Shown: positions 35,149 to 46,441, numbered from the stretch's first letter. The stretch: DNA of 64,000 bases from Paracoccus sp. S3-43 (GCF_029027965.1 NZ_CP119082.1:848001-912000); one strand, 5' to 3'. Notes: a model not told the origin generated them from the letters alone. Translations and numbers: made by a program.

Positions 35149-36084
35149 GTGGCGGGCAGGTCGAGCAGGACAGCCCCTACCGTAGCCGTTCTGATGGGCG
35201 GACCCTCGGCCGAACGAGAGGTGTCGCTGTCATCGGGGCGCGAATGCGCGGATGCGCTGCGGGTGGCGGGCTATGACGTGATCGAGGTCGAACTCGGTTC
35301 CGAACGCGGCGGCGATCTGGTCGCCCGCCTTGCCGGTCTGCGCGCCGATGTCGTCTTCAACGCCCTGCATGGCCGGTGGGGAGAGGATGGCTGCATCCAG
35401 GGCCTGCTGGAATGGCTGGGCCTGCCCTATACCCATTCGGGCGTGCTGGCCTCGGCCCTGGCGATGGACAAGACGCGGGCCAAGGACGCGCTGCGCACCG
35501 CCGGACTGCCGGTCGTGGACAGCATGATCGCCGATGCGGCCGAGGTGCGCGCCCGCCATGTCCTGCCGCCGCCCTATGTGGTCAAGCCGAACGACGAGGG
35601 GTCGTCCGTGGGCGTCTATATCGTCCATGACGGCGCCAACCAGCCGCCGCAACTGGCCGATACCATGCCCGCGCGGGTGATGGTCGAAACCTATGCGCCG
35701 GGCCGGGAACTGACCACCGCCGTTCTGGGCGACCGCGCCCTGGGCGTGACCGAGATCATCACCGAGGGCTGGTATGACTATGCCGCGAAATACACGGTCG
35801 GCGGTTCGCGCCATGTGATCCCGGCGGATATTCCCGCCGACATCACCGCGGCCTGCCTGGATTACGCCGTCCGCGCCCATGACGCCCTGGGCTGCCGGGG
35901 CCTGTCGCGCACCGATTTCCGCTGGGACGACAGGCGGGGCCTCGACGGGCTGATCCTGCTGGAGGTGAACACCCAGCCCGGCATGACGCCCACCTCGCTG
36001 GCCCCCGAACAGGCGGCCCATGCGGGCCTGGATTTCCCCGCCCTGATGCGCTGGATGGTCGAGGACGCGCTGTGCCGGACGTGA
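35149..36084 (+). CDS. ddl: D-alanine--D-alanine ligase
   Basis: A 311-residue ATP-grasp enzyme that makes D-Ala-D-Ala for peptidoglycan. The N-terminal signature is [56 protein letters not shown] and the C-terminal RTDFRWDD...[14 protein letters not shown] complete the active site. I chose GTG at 35149 (giving an N-terminus [18 protein letters not shown]) because AAAGG lies at the right distance; upstream in-frame codons give an unlikely basic leader. Its 3' end overlaps ftsQ by 13 bases, or 4 if ftsQ starts at 36081. Confidence 0.95.
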   Translation: MAGRSSRTAPTVAVLMGGPSAEREVSLSSGRECADALRVAGYDVIEVELGSERGGDLVARLAGLRADVVFNALHGRWGEDGCIQGLLEWLGLPYTHSGVLASALAMDKTRAKDALRTAGLPVVDSMIADAAEVRARHVLPPPYVVKPNDEGSSVGVYIVHDGANQPPQLADTMPARVMVETYAPGRELTTAVLGDRALGVTEIITEGWYDYAAKYTVGGSRHVIPADIPADITAACLDYAVRAHDALGCRGLSRTDFRWDDRRGLDGLILLEVNTQPGMTPTSLAPEQAAHAGLDFPALMRWMVEDALCRT

Positions 36085-37022
36085 TCGACCACCGCCCGAA
36101 CCGCCAGCCGCAGCAGCCCCCGGCGCAGCCCAGGCGTGACCCGGCGCCGTCGCGGCTGCAATACCGGCTGGAACGGATGTGGCTGCGCCCGATCTGGCGC
36201 CGCGCCGTCCGGGTCGGCGTCCCGGCCTTCCTGGTCGCCATGACGGCGGGGCTGTGGCTGTCCGATCCCGACCGCCGCGCGCTGCTGACCGACGGCGTGC
36301 AGCAGATCATGACCAAGGTCCAGAGCCGAGAGGAATTCCAGGTCCGGATCATGACGGTCGAGGGCGCGTCCCCGGTGGTGGACAAGGCGCTGCGGGCGAT
36401 GCTGCCGGTCGATCTGCCCGCCTCCAGCTTCGACATCGACCTGACCGCGCTGCGCTTGCAGGTGATGCAGCTTGACGTGATCGAATCCATCGACCTGCGC
36501 ATCAAGCCGGGCGGGATCCTGTCGGCCGTGGTCAAGGAACGCGAACCCGCGATCCTGTGGCGCCATGCGCGCGGGATCGAGATCCTGGACAGGACCGGCC
36601 ACCGCGTCGCCTCGGTCACCGCGCGCGACGTGCGCCCCGACCTGCCGCTGATCGCGGGCGAGGGCGCGGATCTGGCGGTCCCCGAGGCGCTGGCCCTGAT
36701 CGACGCCGCCGGGCCGATCCTGCCGCGCGTGCGCGGCCTGGTGCGGCGGGGCGAACGCCGCTGGGATCTGGTGCTGGATCACGGCCAGCGGATCATGCTG
36801 CCCGCCCAGGGCGCGCTGATCGCGATCGAGGCCGCCATCGCCCTGGACCACGCCCAGGACATGCTGGGCCGCGACATCGCGGTGATCGACCTGCGCAACC
36901 CCTCGCGTCCGGTGATGCGGCTGGGGATCGACGCGCGCAACACCATTCGCCAGGCGCGCGGCCAGCCGATCCTGGGACCGGACGGCAAGGTGATTCAGGA
37001 AGACGAAAAGAAAGGGGGCTAG
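36072..37022 (+). CDS. ftsQ: Cell division protein FtsQ
   Basis: A 316-residue bitopic membrane protein linking early and late divisome parts. It has a basic, Pro/Gln-rich cytoplasmic tail, one membrane helix ([17 protein letters not shown], about residues 48-64), a POTRA domain ([20 protein letters not shown]) and a beta domain with [20 protein letters not shown]. It begins with GTG: either 36072 or 36081 (GTGA overlap with the ddl stop). It ends 4 bases before ftsA. Confidence 0.92.
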   Translation: MPDVIDHRPNRQPQQPPAQPRRDPAPSRLQYRLERMWLRPIWRRAVRVGVPAFLVAMTAGLWLSDPDRRALLTDGVQQIMTKVQSREEFQVRIMTVEGASPVVDKALRAMLPVDLPASSFDIDLTALRLQVMQLDVIESIDLRIKPGGILSAVVKEREPAILWRHARGIEILDRTGHRVASVTARDVRPDLPLIAGEGADLAVPEALALIDAAGPILPRVRGLVRRGERRWDLVLDHGQRIMLPAQGALIAIEAAIALDHAQDMLGRDIAVIDLRNPSRPVMRLGIDARNTIRQARGQPILGPDGKVIQEDEKKGG

Positions 37023-37026
37023 GGCT

Positions 37027-38361
37027 ATGGCGGAACTGTACCAGACGCAGCGGGCGATGCGGAACATCCGCCGGGCGGCCCTGCAACGCGGCGTGATCGG
37101 CATCCTGGACATCGGCACGTCCAAGATCGCCTGCCTGGTCCTGCGCTTCGACGGCACCGGCACCTTCCGCGAGACCGACGGCGTGGGACCGATGGCGGGG
37201 CAGGTGAATTTCCGCGTGATCGGCGCGGCCTCGACCCGGTCGCGCGGGATGCGGCGCGGCCAGATCGACGTGATGGCCGAAACCGAACGCGCGATCCGCA
37301 CGGTGGTCGCCGCGGCGCAGAAGGTCGCGGGCGTGCGCGTCGATCACGTCATCGCCTGCCTGTCGGGCGGCCGCCCGGCATCCTATGGCCTGGCGGGGGA
37401 AATCACGCTGGAGGCGGGGCGGGTCCACGATCACGACGTGGCCTCGGTCCTGGCGGCCTGCGACGCGCCCGATTTCGGCCGGGGCCGAGAGGTTCTGCAC
37501 GCCCAGCCGGTGAACTTCGCCGTCGACAATCGCAGCGGCTTGGGCGATCCGCGCGATCATGCCGGCAACCGGCTGGCCTGCGACATGCATGTGCTGACGG
37601 TGGATGGCGACGTGATCGGCAACCTGGTGCAATGCATCCGCCGCTGCGACCTGGAACTGGCGGGCGTCGCCTCGGCCTCTTACGCCTCGGCGCGGGCGTC
37701 GCTGGTCGAGGACGAACAGGAACTGGGCGCGGCCTGCATCGACTTTGGCGGCGGCGGCACGGGCGTGTCGATTTTTGTTAAGAAACACATGATCTTCGCC
37801 GACAATGTTAAAATCGGTGGCCAGCTTGTCACCCAGGACATCGCCCAGGGCCTGCGGGTGCCGCTGCCGGTCGCGGAACGGCTGAAGACCCTGAACGGCG
37901 GGGTCGAGGCCACCGGCCGCGACGACCGCGACATGCTGGATACCGGCGCGGGCAGCGGCGAATGGGACGCCGACCGCCGCCCGGTCAGCCGCGCCGACCT
38001 GATCGGCATCATGCGCCCCAGGGTCGAGGAGATTCTGGAAGGCGTGCGCGAAGTGCTTGACGCGGCGGGGTTTGATTCGATGCCCAGCCAGCAGATCGTG
38101 CTGACCGGCGGCGGCAGCCAGATCCCCGGCCTGGACGGTCTGGCGGCGCGCATCCTGGGGCCGAACATCCGCTGCGGGCGTCCGCTGCGTATCGACGGGC
38201 TGGCGCACCAGTTCACCGATCCGGGTTTTTCCAGTGCCGTGGGCCTGGCGCTGTTCGCGGCCCATCCCCAGGACGAATGGTGGGATTTCGAGATGCCCGC
38301 CCACAGCTATCCGACGCGCAGCCTGCGCCGCGCCTATCGCTGGTTCAGGAACAACTGGTGA
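37027..38361 (+). CDS. ftsA: Cell division protein FtsA
   Basis: A 444-residue actin-like protein that tethers FtsZ filaments to the membrane. ATP-binding motifs are GILDIGTSKIACLVL (phosphate 1), AACIDFGGGGTGVSIFV (phosphate 2) and QQIVLTGGGSQIPGLDGLA (adenosine). The extreme C-terminus LRRAYRWFRNNW is the amphipathic membrane-targeting helix. The 223 bases after it (38362-38584) separate ftsZ and probably carry an ftsZ promoter, but I see no clear hexamers or CtrA-type sites there. Confidence 0.95.
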   Translation: MAELYQTQRAMRNIRRAALQRGVIGILDIGTSKIACLVLRFDGTGTFRETDGVGPMAGQVNFRVIGAASTRSRGMRRGQIDVMAETERAIRTVVAAAQKVAGVRVDHVIACLSGGRPASYGLAGEITLEAGRVHDHDVASVLAACDAPDFGRGREVLHAQPVNFAVDNRSGLGDPRDHAGNRLACDMHVLTVDGDVIGNLVQCIRRCDLELAGVASASYASARASLVEDEQELGAACIDFGGGGTGVSIFVKKHMIFADNVKIGGQLVTQDIAQGLRVPLPVAERLKTLNGGVEATGRDDRDMLDTGAGSGEWDADRRPVSRADLIGIMRPRVEEILEGVREVLDAAGFDSMPSQQIVLTGGGSQIPGLDGLAARILGPNIRCGRPLRIDGLAHQFTDPGFSSAVGLALFAAHPQDEWWDFEMPAHSYPTRSLRRAYRWFRNNW

Positions 38362-38584
38362 TCTCGGATCTATACATCGCGTGGTGTCGCGCTTGCGCCA
38401 CCGCATTCAACCTTATTGGCAAGATACCGCCGAAACCACCTGCAACGACCACCAGATTTTGGGGTTCCGGCGTGTTTTTCCAGTGACGCAGCGGCGGCCT
38501 GCCGCTAGGATTGGAACTGATTACGAGGGATTCGACGGGCGGCAGGACATGACCCGATCGACATAGCGAAAACAGGCGGAAACC

Positions 38585-40171
38585 ATGAACCTCAACCTGA
38601 TGATGAACGACGAAGACGAGTTGAAGCCCCGGATCACCGTCTTCGGTGTCGGCGGCGCGGGCGGCAACGCGGTCAACAACATGATCGAGAAGAACCTCGA
38701 CGGGGTCGAGTTCGTGGTCGCCAATACCGATGCCCAGGCGCTGTCCAGCTCTCGCGCGTCGAACCGCATCCAGATGGGTCCGAAAGTGACCGAGGGTCTG
38801 GGCGCGGGGGCCAAGCCCGCCATCGGCGCCAAGGCCGCCGAGGAAACCATCGAGGACATCGTCGATCACCTGATGGGCGCGCATATGTGCTTCATCACCG
38901 CCGGCATGGGCGGCGGCACCGGCACCGGCGCCGCCCCGATCATCGCCCAGGCCGCGCGCGAGATGGGCATCCTGACCGTCGGCGTGGTGACCAAGCCCTT
39001 CCAGTTCGAGGGCACCAAGCGGATGCGCCAGGCCGATGAGGGGATCGAGGCGCTGCACAAGGTCGTGGACACGCTGCTGATCATCCCCAACCAGAACCTG
39101 TTCCGCATCGCCAACGAAAAGACCACCTTCACCGAAGCCTTCGCCATGGCCGACGACGTGCTGTATCAGGGCGTCAAGGGCGTGACCGACCTGATGGTCA
39201 AGCCGGGCTTGATCAACCTCGACTTCGCCGACGTGCGTTCGGTCATGGACGAGATGGGCAAGGCGATGATGGGCACGGGCGAGGCGTCGGGCGAAAACCG
39301 CGCCCAGGAAGCCGCCGAACGCGCCATCGCCAACCCGCTGCTGGACGAGGTCAGCCTGAACGGCGCCAAGGGCGTGCTGATCAACATCACCGGCGGCTAT
39401 GACATGACCCTGTTCGAACTGGACGAGGCCGCGAACGTCATCCGCGACAAGGTGGACAGCGACGCCAATATCATCGTCGGCTCGACGCTGGATCCCGACA
39501 TGGACGGCTCGATCCGCGTGTCGGTCGTGGCGACCGGCATCGACGCCGCCGTCGCCCTGGCCGAGGTTCCGGCCCCCCGCCGGTCCATGGCCGAGCCGCT
39601 GACCCAGAACCCGGCGGTCTCGCAGAAGGTGGAAACCGCCTCCCGGCAGGACGATCTGCCGCCGCGCCGCGTGGCCCCGCCGGCCGTGGAGCCCCGCCCC
39701 GCCGCCGCGCCCGTCCTGCGGCCCGAGGACGACATGCCCGCCCCCGCCTATCAGCGCAAGGAACCCGCGCAGCCGATGATGCTGAACGTCAACGACGACG
39801 CCGGTTTCATCGCGCCCCGTGCGCCGCAGGGCGCATCGCGCGGCCAGGCCTCGCCCGAGACGCTGGAGCGTCTGCGCCGCGCGGTCGAGCACAAGGGCGA
39901 ACGCCAGCAGCCCCAGCCCGCGCCCCAGCCGGCCGACCCCGCCCGCAACCAGAGCCGCATGGCGGGCCTGGGCCGGATGCTGGAACGGATGGCGGGCCAT
40001 GCCGACCAGGGCGCGCCGAAGCCGCCCGCGGCCTCGATTTCCGAACGCGTCAACGAACGCGTGGCGGTCCGCGCGCGCCAGCAGGAAACCGATTTCGACG
40101 ATCTGGCCAGCCCCGACGCGGCGGGCGACAATGTGGAAATCCCGGCCTTCCTGCGCCGCCAAGCCAACTGA
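38585..40171 (+). CDS. ftsZ: Cell division protein FtsZ
   Basis: A 528-residue tubulin-like GTPase that forms the division ring. [16 protein letters not shown] and the GTP-binding GGGTGTG (residues 109-115) are followed by the T7 loop [15 protein letters not shown]. After about residue 320 there is a long Pro/Ala/Gln-rich linker of nearly 190 residues, longer than in E. coli and typical of alphaproteobacteria, ending with the FtsA/ZipA-type C-terminal peptide [13 protein letters not shown] hairpin terminator follows, so lpxC has separate transcription. Confidence 0.97.
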   Translation: MNLNLMMNDEDELKPRITVFGVGGAGGNAVNNMIEKNLDGVEFVVANTDAQALSSSRASNRIQMGPKVTEGLGAGAKPAIGAKAAEETIEDIVDHLMGAHMCFITAGMGGGTGTGAAPIIAQAAREMGILTVGVVTKPFQFEGTKRMRQADEGIEALHKVVDTLLIIPNQNLFRIANEKTTFTEAFAMADDVLYQGVKGVTDLMVKPGLINLDFADVRSVMDEMGKAMMGTGEASGENRAQEAAERAIANPLLDEVSLNGAKGVLINITGGYDMTLFELDEAANVIRDKVDSDANIIVGSTLDPDMDGSIRVSVVATGIDAAVALAEVPAPRRSMAEPLTQNPAVSQKVETASRQDDLPPRRVAPPAVEPRPAAAPVLRPEDDMPAPAYQRKEPAQPMMLNVNDDAGFIAPRAPQGASRGQASPETLERLRRAVEHKGERQQPQPAPQPADPARNQSRMAGLGRMLERMAGHADQGAPKPPAASISERVNERVAVRARQQETDFDDLASPDAAGDNVEIPAFLRRQAN

Positions 40172-40193
40172 TCCGGTCACGAAACTGATACGG

Positions 40194-40219
40194 AAGGGGC
40201 CGCGTCATGCGGCCCTTTT
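40194..40219 (+). terminator. Rho-independent terminator after ftsZ
   Basis: GGGCCGC and GCGGCCC pair around GTCAT, followed by TTTT, about 25 bases after the ftsZ stop. The stem can extend through flanking AA/TT pairs. Confidence 0.9.
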
Positions 40220-40378
40220 CCGTTGCGGGCCTGCCCGGACGGAGGGCGCCGCGCCGCGCCGCCGCCGAATGTTTCATGCCGTCACAATTCGTTAATTGAA
40301 CGCTTGCCCCCCAAGGTCTAGGTCAGCCGTTACAGCGATGGACGTTTTCCGTTGCGACACGAGGCAAAGGCAGTTGTC

Positions 40379-41308
40379 ATGCAGGCGACATTGAAAAAAG
40401 CGGTGATGTTTCAGGGCGTGGGTCTGCACTCGGGCGCCCCGGCGCGGCTGGAAATCCATCCTGCCCCCGCCGGTTACGGCATCGTCTTTCGCCGCACCGA
40501 CCTGAACCCCGTCATGGACATCCCCGCCCGCTGGGATCACGTCACACCGTCCCGGCTGTGCACGCTGATGGACGACGGCAAGGGCACGACGCTGTCCACC
40601 GTCGAACATGTCATGGCGGCGCTGGCGGGAACCGGCCTCCACAACGCCCTGGTCAAGGTCGACGGACCCGAGGTTCCGATCCTGGACGGTTCCGCCGCCC
40701 CCTTCGTGCGCGCCATCCTGCGCGCCGGGATCGTGCTGCAATCGGCTGACCTGCGCGCCATCCGCGTGCTGCGCCCGGTCGAGGTGCGCGAGGGCGAGGC
40801 TTTCGCCCGGCTGACCCCGGCCGACCACCTGGAAATCGACTTCCAGATCGATTTCACGGATGCCGCCATCGGCCATCAGGAAAAGCGGCTGGACATGGCC
40901 AACGGCGCCTTCCTGCGCGAACTGGCCGACAGCCGGACCTTCTGCCGCCAGGCGGATGTGGATGCGATGCGCAAGAACGGGCTGGCCCTGGGCGGCACCT
41001 ATCTGAACGCGGTGGTGGTGGACGGCGCGCGGGTGCTGTCGCCCGGCGGCCTGCGCCACCGGGACGAGGCGGTGCGCCACAAGATGCTGGACGCGATGGG
41101 CGATCTGGCGCTGGCGGGCGCGCCGCTGCTGGCGCGCTATACCGGCCATCGCGCGGGCCATGCGATGACCAACCGGCTGCTGCGCGCCTTGTTCGCCGAT
41201 CCGACCGCCTGGCGGTGGGAGACCTGTTCCCCCGCCCTGGAGGACCGTCTGCCGGGCGCGGGCGTCGCCGCCTATGACCTGGCGGCGACGGCTTGGGTGG
41301 CCGCGTAG
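40379..41308 (+). CDS. lpxC: UDP-3-O-acyl-N-acetylglucosamine deacetylase LpxC
   Basis: A 309-residue zinc amidase catalysing the committed step of lipid A synthesis. The start MQATLKKAVMFQGVGLHSGA is typical; STVEHVMAALAGTGLHNALV holds the first zinc His, and HRDEAVRHKMLDAMGDLALA holds the second His and the Asp ligand. A catalytic His region follows at ARYTGHRAGHAMTNRLLR. ATG at 40379 is preferred to an upstream in-frame TTG. The 207 bases between ftsZ and lpxC include the ftsZ terminator and must hold the lpxC promoter. Confidence 0.96.
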   Translation: MQATLKKAVMFQGVGLHSGAPARLEIHPAPAGYGIVFRRTDLNPVMDIPARWDHVTPSRLCTLMDDGKGTTLSTVEHVMAALAGTGLHNALVKVDGPEVPILDGSAAPFVRAILRAGIVLQSADLRAIRVLRPVEVREGEAFARLTPADHLEIDFQIDFTDAAIGHQEKRLDMANGAFLRELADSRTFCRQADVDAMRKNGLALGGTYLNAVVVDGARVLSPGGLRHRDEAVRHKMLDAMGDLALAGAPLLARYTGHRAGHAMTNRLLRALFADPTAWRWETCSPALEDRLPGAGVAAYDLAATAWVAA

Positions 41309-41459
41309 GCGGCCTTCCGCGACGTCAAGCCATGCCGTAAAACGCGGGTGAAATTCAACGGATTGCCATTTTGCGCCCCCTGATGTTCTGTGCTAGAGGG
41401 TCCGGGCAGCGCGGCCCCGGCGGGGCGGCTGCAAGGAAGAAGTCACAGGCAGGGTGAAG

Positions 41460-42308
41460 ATGGCGCGCTCGAAATTCTCGGCTTCCGTGATGGCGGCGGT
41501 TCTGGCGGGTCTGGTGCTGACGGGCTGTGGCAGGGGCGGGACCGATTCCGACAAGCAGAACCTGGACCGCTTCACCGCCGAGGAAATCTACAAGCGCGGC
41601 GAGTTCGAGCTCGAAAACAGCCGCAAGCCGGAAGACGCGGTGTTCTATTTTGCCGAGGTCGAGCGGCTGTATCCCTATTCCGAATGGGCCAAGCGCGCGC
41701 TGATCATGCAGGCCTATTCCAACCACCGCGCCCAGAACTATGAAGAGGCGCGCAGCGCCGCGCAGCGCTTCATCGACACCTATCCGGGCGACGAGGACGC
41801 GGCCTATGCGCAATACCTGCTGGCGCTGTCCTATTACGACCAGATCGACGAGGTGGGGCGCGACCAGGGCCTGACCTTCCAGGCGCTGCAATCGCTGCGC
41901 ACCGTGATCGAGCAATATCCCGACAGCGAATATGCGCGCAGTTCGATCCTGAAATTCGACCTGGCCTTCGATCACCTGGCCGCCAAGGAAATGGAGATCG
42001 GGCGCTATTACCTGAAACGCGGGCATTATGCCGCCGCCATCAACCGCTTCCGCGTCGTGGTCGAGGAATTCCAGACCACCGGCCAGACGCCCGAGGCGCT
42101 GCTGCGGCTGGTCGAGGCCTATCTGGCCCTGGGCCTGACGGACGAGGCGCAGACGGCCGGGGCGATCCTGGGCCACAATTTCCAGTCCTCGCCCTTCTAT
42201 CAGGATGCCTATGGCCAGTTGCGCGGTCGCGGATTGGCGCCCGAGGCGCGCGGCGACAACTGGCTGAACAACGTCTATCGCCAGATGATCCAGGGGCGGT
42301 GGCTGTAA
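41460..42308 (+). CDS. bamD: Outer membrane protein assembly factor BamD
   Basis: A 282-residue lipoprotein of the BAM complex, which inserts beta-barrel proteins into the outer membrane. The signal ends in a lipobox (GLVLTGCGRGG, Cys near residue 23). Tetratricopeptide-like repeats follow, with YKRGEFELENSRKPEDAVFY, QAYSNHRAQNYEEARSAAQR, FIDTYPGDEDAAYAQYLLAL and YYDQIDEVGRDQGL. A GTG two codons upstream is in frame. It is followed after 36 bases by recN on the same strand. Confidence 0.94.
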   Translation: MARSKFSASVMAAVLAGLVLTGCGRGGTDSDKQNLDRFTAEEIYKRGEFELENSRKPEDAVFYFAEVERLYPYSEWAKRALIMQAYSNHRAQNYEEARSAAQRFIDTYPGDEDAAYAQYLLALSYYDQIDEVGRDQGLTFQALQSLRTVIEQYPDSEYARSSILKFDLAFDHLAAKEMEIGRYYLKRGHYAAAINRFRVVVEEFQTTGQTPEALLRLVEAYLALGLTDEAQTAGAILGHNFQSSPFYQDAYGQLRGRGLAPEARGDNWLNNVYRQMIQGRWL

Positions 42309-42344
42309 CGGGCGGGGTCGGGCCTCGCGCTGCAAGGATGACTG

Positions 42345-43991
42345 ATGCTGCGTTCGCTGGACATCCGCAACATGCTGCTGATCGACCGGCTGGACCTGTC
42401 CTTCGGTCCCGGCCTGAACGTGCTGACGGGCGAAACGGGGGCGGGCAAGTCGATCCTGCTGGACTGCCTGGGCTTCGTGCTGGGCTGGCGGGGCCGCGCC
42501 GATCTGGTCCGCCAGGGCGCGCAGCAGGGCGAGGTGACGGCGGTCTTCGATCTGCCCGCCGCCCATCCCGCGCGCGCCGTGCTGGCCGATGCCGGGATCA
42601 CGCTGGAGGATGACGACCTGATCCTGCGCCGGGTGAACGGCGGCGACGGGCGCAAGACCGGCTGGGTCAACGACCGCCGTGTCTCGGGCGAGGTGCTGCG
42701 GTCCCTGTCGGACAGGCTGGTGGAACTGCATGGCCAGCATGACGACCGGGGCCTGCTGAACCCGCGCGGCCACCGGGCGCTGCTGGATGCCTTCGGGGCC
42801 ATCGACCTGGCCCCTGCGCGCGCCGCCTGGGCCGCGCGCCGCGCCGCCCGCCGGGATCTGGATCAGGCCGAGGCCCGCCTGACCGCCGCGCGGGCCGAGG
42901 AGGATTTCCTGCGCCACGCCGTGGCCGAACTGGACGACCTGACCCCCGAGGCGGGCGAGGAGGCGGTTCTGGACACCCGCCGCCGCGCCATGCAGGGCGC
43001 CATCCGCATCCGCGAGGATGTGGCCCGCGCCCTGACGATGCTGGGCGGCGAGGGGGCCGAGGGCGCGATGTTGGACGCCACCCGCTGGCTGGAAGGCGCC
43101 GCCGACCGGGCCGAGGGGCGGCTGGACGAGCCGCTGGCCGCGCTGTCCCGCGCCCTGGTCGAACTGGGCGAGGCGCATCGCGGGGTCGAGGATGCGCTGT
43201 CCGCGCTGGACGTGGATCCCGGCCAGCTTGAGGCGACCGAGGAACGGCTGTTCGCCCTGCGCGCCCTGGCCCGCAAGCATAACGTGCTGGCCGACGACCT
43301 GGCCGGTCTGGCCGACGACCTGCGCGCCCGCCTGGGCCAGATCGACGCCGGAGAGGCGCAGATCGCCGCCCTGCGCCGACAGGTCGAGGAGGCCGAGGCC
43401 GGCTATGACGCCGAGGCGGATCAGGTGTCGCGGGCGCGCAGCCAGGCGGCCGCCGCCCTGGACCGCGCCGTCACGGCGGAACTGGCGCCGTTGAAGATGG
43501 AACGAGCGGTCTTCCAGACCATCGTCGCGCCCGGCGAACCCGGTCCCGACGGGCGCGACGACGTGGCCTTCACCGTGGCGACCAATCCCGGCGCGCCTGC
43601 GGGGGCCTTGGACAAGATCGCATCAGGGGGGGAACTGTCGCGCTTCCTGCTGGCGCTGAAGGTCTGCCTGGCGCGCGGCAACGACGCGCTTGTGCTGATC
43701 TTCGACGAGATCGACCGGGGCGTCGGCGGGGCCACGGCGGACGCGGTGGGACGGCGCCTGAAGCGGCTGTCCGAGGATGCGCAGGTGCTGGTCGTCACCC
43801 ATTCGCCGCAGGTCGCGGCACTGGGCGCCCACCATTTCCGGGTGTCGAAATCGGTCCATGACGACATGACCACATCCACCGTCGCGGCGCTGACGCCGCC
43901 CCAGCGGGTCGAGGAGATCGCCCGGATGCTGTCGGGCGACCGCATCACCGGGGCCGCCACGGAGGCGGCGCGGGCGTTGTTGCAGGGCTGA
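42345..43991 (+). CDS. recN: DNA repair protein RecN
   Basis: A 548-residue SMC-like ATPase for double-strand-break repair. The Walker A motif is GETGAGKSILLDCLGFVLG near the N-terminus; the coiled-coil region from about residue 150 to 375 is rich in Ala, Arg and Glu; the ABC signature is ASGGELSRFLLALK and Walker B is LVLIFDEIDRGVGG, followed by VLVVTHSPQVAALG. Start MLRSLDIRNMLLIDRLDLSF is typical. It converges with cysA; only 9 bases separate the two stops, with no obvious terminator. Confidence 0.95.
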   Translation: MLRSLDIRNMLLIDRLDLSFGPGLNVLTGETGAGKSILLDCLGFVLGWRGRADLVRQGAQQGEVTAVFDLPAAHPARAVLADAGITLEDDDLILRRVNGGDGRKTGWVNDRRVSGEVLRSLSDRLVELHGQHDDRGLLNPRGHRALLDAFGAIDLAPARAAWAARRAARRDLDQAEARLTAARAEEDFLRHAVAELDDLTPEAGEEAVLDTRRRAMQGAIRIREDVARALTMLGGEGAEGAMLDATRWLEGAADRAEGRLDEPLAALSRALVELGEAHRGVEDALSALDVDPGQLEATEERLFALRALARKHNVLADDLAGLADDLRARLGQIDAGEAQIAALRRQVEEAEAGYDAEADQVSRARSQAAAALDRAVTAELAPLKMERAVFQTIVAPGEPGPDGRDDVAFTVATNPGAPAGALDKIASGGELSRFLLALKVCLARGNDALVLIFDEIDRGVGGATADAVGRRLKRLSEDAQVLVVTHSPQVAALGAHHFRVSKSVHDDMTTSTVAALTPPQRVEEIARMLSGDRITGAATEAARALLQG

Positions 43992-44000
43992 CGCGCCGCC

Positions 44001-44720
44001 CTAGGTGGTGATGAAATCGCGCACGAATTCGGTGGCGGGCTTGGCGCGGATGTCCTGCGGCTTGCCGATCTGTTCGATCCGGCCCATCGACATCACCACC
44101 ACCAGGTCGGCCAGTTCCATCGCCTCGTCCTGGTCATGGGTCACGAAGACCGTGGTCAGGCCGGTCTCATCATGGATGTCGCGCAGGCCCTGGCGCAATT
44201 CGCGGCGCACCTTGGCGTCGAGCGCGCCGAAGGGTTCGTCCAGGAGCAGCATCCGGGGTTCGATCGCCAGGGCGCGGGCCAGCGCGACGCGCTGTCGCTG
44301 GCCCCCCGACAGCTGCGTCGGATAGCGCCCGGCGATATCGGGCAACTGGATCAGATCCAGCAGCTTGGTGACGCGGCGGGTGATCTCGGCCCTGGGGGGG
44401 CGTTGGCCGCGCGGGCGGGCGCGCAGGCCATAGGCGATGTTGTCGAACACCGTCATGTGCCGGAACAGCGCATAGCTTTGGAACACGAAGCCCGCGCGGC
44501 GGTCCTGCACGCTCATCCCCGTGGCGTCCTGGCCGTTGAACAGCACCCGCCCCGAGGTCGGGAATTCCAGCCCGCCCAGGATCCGCAGCAGCGTGGTCTT
44601 GCCCGATCCCGACGGCCCCAGCAGCGCCACAAGCGCGCCCGAGGGGATGTTCAGCGACACCGGATGCAGCGCCGTGGTGCCGCCGAAGGTCTTGGCGATT
44701 TCGTCGATGTCGATATGCAA
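44001..44720 (-). CDS. cysA: Sulfate/thiosulfate ABC transporter ATP-binding protein, short CysA
   Basis: A 239-residue ABC ATPase: Walker [20 protein letters not shown]-loop [14 protein letters not shown], signature [15 protein letters not shown], Walker [13 protein letters not shown] and H-loop [11 protein letters not shown]. It ends shortly after the ATPase core ([12 protein letters not shown]), so the C-terminal TOBE-type regulatory domain of the usual 350-residue CysA is absent. TTG at 44720 is the likely start: GGAGG lies at 44726-44730, right after the cysW stop; a longer frame from ATG 44765 would overlap cysW by 35 bases. Energises sulfate uptake with CysT/CysW. Confidence 0.88.
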   Translation of the reverse strand: MHIDIDEIAKTFGGTTALHPVSLNIPSGALVALLGPSGSGKTTLLRILGGLEFPTSGRVLFNGQDATGMSVQDRRAGFVFQSYALFRHMTVFDNIAYGLRARPRGQRPPRAEITRRVTKLLDLIQLPDIAGRYPTQLSGGQRQRVALARALAIEPRMLLLDEPFGALDAKVRRELRQGLRDIHDETGLTTVFVTHDQDEAMELADLVVVMSMGRIEQIGKPQDIRAKPATEFVRDFITT

Positions 44721-44730
44721 GGCAGCCTCC

Positions 44731-45603
44731 TCAGTGGCGGCGGATGGCGGCAAGCTGGTCGGCATGGGTCACCTCCAGCAGGGTTTTCAGAAGCAGGGTG
44801 ACAAGCGCCAGCGCGGTCAGCAGCGCGGCCATGCTGAAGGCGGCGACGGAGAGGTATTCGTTATACAGCATCTCGATGGTGATCGGCATGGTCGCGGTCT
44901 GGCCACGGATCTTGCCCGACACCACCGCGACCGCGCCGAATTCGCCCATCGCGCGCGCGGTGCACAGCAGCGTGCCATACAGCAGCGCCCAGCGGATATT
45001 CGGCAGCGTCACGGTCCGAAAGGTCCGCCAGCCCGAAGCGCCCAGGGTCAGGGCGGCCTCTTCCTCGGCCCGGCCCTGTTCGATCATCACCGGGATCAGC
45101 TCGCGCGCGACAAAGGGGAAGGTCACGAAGACCGTCGCCAGCACGATGCCGGGAATGGCGAAGACGATGGGCCAGCCATGGGCGACCAGGAAGCCGCCGA
45201 CAAGGGAATTGGCGCCGAACAGCAGCACGATGCACAGGCCCGCCACGACCGGGCTGACGCTGAACGGCAGGTCGATCAGGGTGATCAGGAAAGCCTTGCC
45301 GCGAAAGTCGAACTTGGTGATCAGCCAGGCGGCGGCGATGCCGAAGGCCGCGTTCAGCGGCACGGCGATGGCGGTGATCAGCAGGGTCAGGCGGATCGCC
45401 GACCGGGCGTCGCGATTGCCCAGGCTTTCGACGGCGGCCAGCCAGCCGTCCTTCAGCGCCTCGGCAAAGACCACCGCCAGGGGGGCGAAGACCAGGACGG
45501 CCAGCCCCGCGACGGCGATCCCGATCAGGGCGATGCGCAGGGCGGGCGCTTCCTCGGTCGCGGTGCGGAAGGCGCGGGGGCGGGGCAGGGCCGCGTCAGA
45601 CAT
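44731..45603 (-). CDS. cysW: Sulfate ABC transporter permease CysW
   Basis: A 290-residue permease with six hydrophobic segments and the binding-protein-dependent transport motif [20 protein letters not shown] (EAA loop contacting CysA). [20 protein letters not shown] and [19 protein letters not shown] are typical of CysW. The start overlaps the end of cysT by 8 bases and the stop is followed directly by the cysA ribosome-binding site. Confidence 0.93.
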   Translation of the reverse strand: MSDAALPRPRAFRTATEEAPALRIALIGIAVAGLAVLVFAPLAVVFAEALKDGWLAAVESLGNRDARSAIRLTLLITAIAVPLNAAFGIAAAWLITKFDFRGKAFLITLIDLPFSVSPVVAGLCIVLLFGANSLVGGFLVAHGWPIVFAIPGIVLATVFVTFPFVARELIPVMIEQGRAEEEAALTLGASGWRTFRTVTLPNIRWALLYGTLLCTARAMGEFGAVAVVSGKIRGQTATMPITIEMLYNEYLSVAAFSMAALLTALALVTLLLKTLLEVTHADQLAAIRRH

Positions 45604-46441
45604 GGCCCATCTTCCTTCGGCTGACGATCTGGATCAGGTTGATCGCCAGCAGCATGGCGAAGGAAATCACCAGCATGGCGATACCGATGGCGGCGGCGGC
45701 GTCATAGTTGAATTCCTCAAGCTGGATGACGATCAGCAGCGGCGCGATTTCCGTGCGCAGCGGGATATTGCCGGCGATGAAGATGACCGATCCGTATTCC
45801 CCGACCGCGCGGGCCAGGGCCAGGGCAAAGCCGGTCAGCGCGGCGGGCGTCAGCATCGGCAGGATCACATGGCGCAGCGTGTGCAGGCGCGACGCGCCCA
45901 AGGTGGCGGAGGCCTCCTCGACCTCGCGGTCGATCTCCTCGATCACCGGCTGGACGGTGCGGGTGACGAAGGGCAGGCCCACGAAGACCAAGGCGATGAA
46001 GATCCCCGCCTGGGCATAGGCGATCTTCAGGCCGACCGATTGCGCCAGGCTGCCGAACGCCCCGTTCGGGGCATAGAGCGCGGTCAGCGCGATCCCCGCC
46101 ACGGCGGTCGGCAGCGCGAAGGGCAGGTCCACGGCCGCGTCCAGAACGCGCTTGCCGGGAAAGCGGTATCGGACCAGAACCCAGGCCAGCACCACGCCGA
46201 ACACCAGGTTGAAGATCGCGGCCAGCAGCGACAGCTTGAACGACAGCAGCAGCGCGGCCTGGACGCGTTCGCGCGCCACCACGGCCAGGACATTGGACAG
46301 ACCGAAATTGACGCCCTGCAACAGCAGGGCGCCGATCGGCAGCAGCACGACGATGGACAGCATCGCCAGGGTGATGCCCCCTGACAGGCCAAGACCGGGC
46401 ATCGCGGTCCTGTGGATCAGGGGGCGCGCGGTCATGGTCAC
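45596..46441 (-). CDS. cysT: Sulfate ABC transporter permease CysT
   Basis: A 281-residue permease, six hydrophobic segments, with the EAA loop [20 protein letters not shown] and the CysT-type segments [19 protein letters not shown] and [22 protein letters not shown] at 46441 makes a 4-base overlap with the cysP stop; ATG at 46435 is an equally possible start. It pairs with CysW to form the membrane channel. Confidence 0.93.
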   Translation of the reverse strand: MTMTARPLIHRTAMPGLGLSGGITLAMLSIVVLLPIGALLLQGVNFGLSNVLAVVARERVQAALLLSFKLSLLAAIFNLVFGVVLAWVLVRYRFPGKRVLDAAVDLPFALPTAVAGIALTALYAPNGAFGSLAQSVGLKIAYAQAGIFIALVFVGLPFVTRTVQPVIEEIDREVEEASATLGASRLHTLRHVILPMLTPAALTGFALALARAVGEYGSVIFIAGNIPLRTEIAPLLIVIQLEEFNYDAAAAIGIAMLVISFAMLLAINLIQIVSRRKMGHV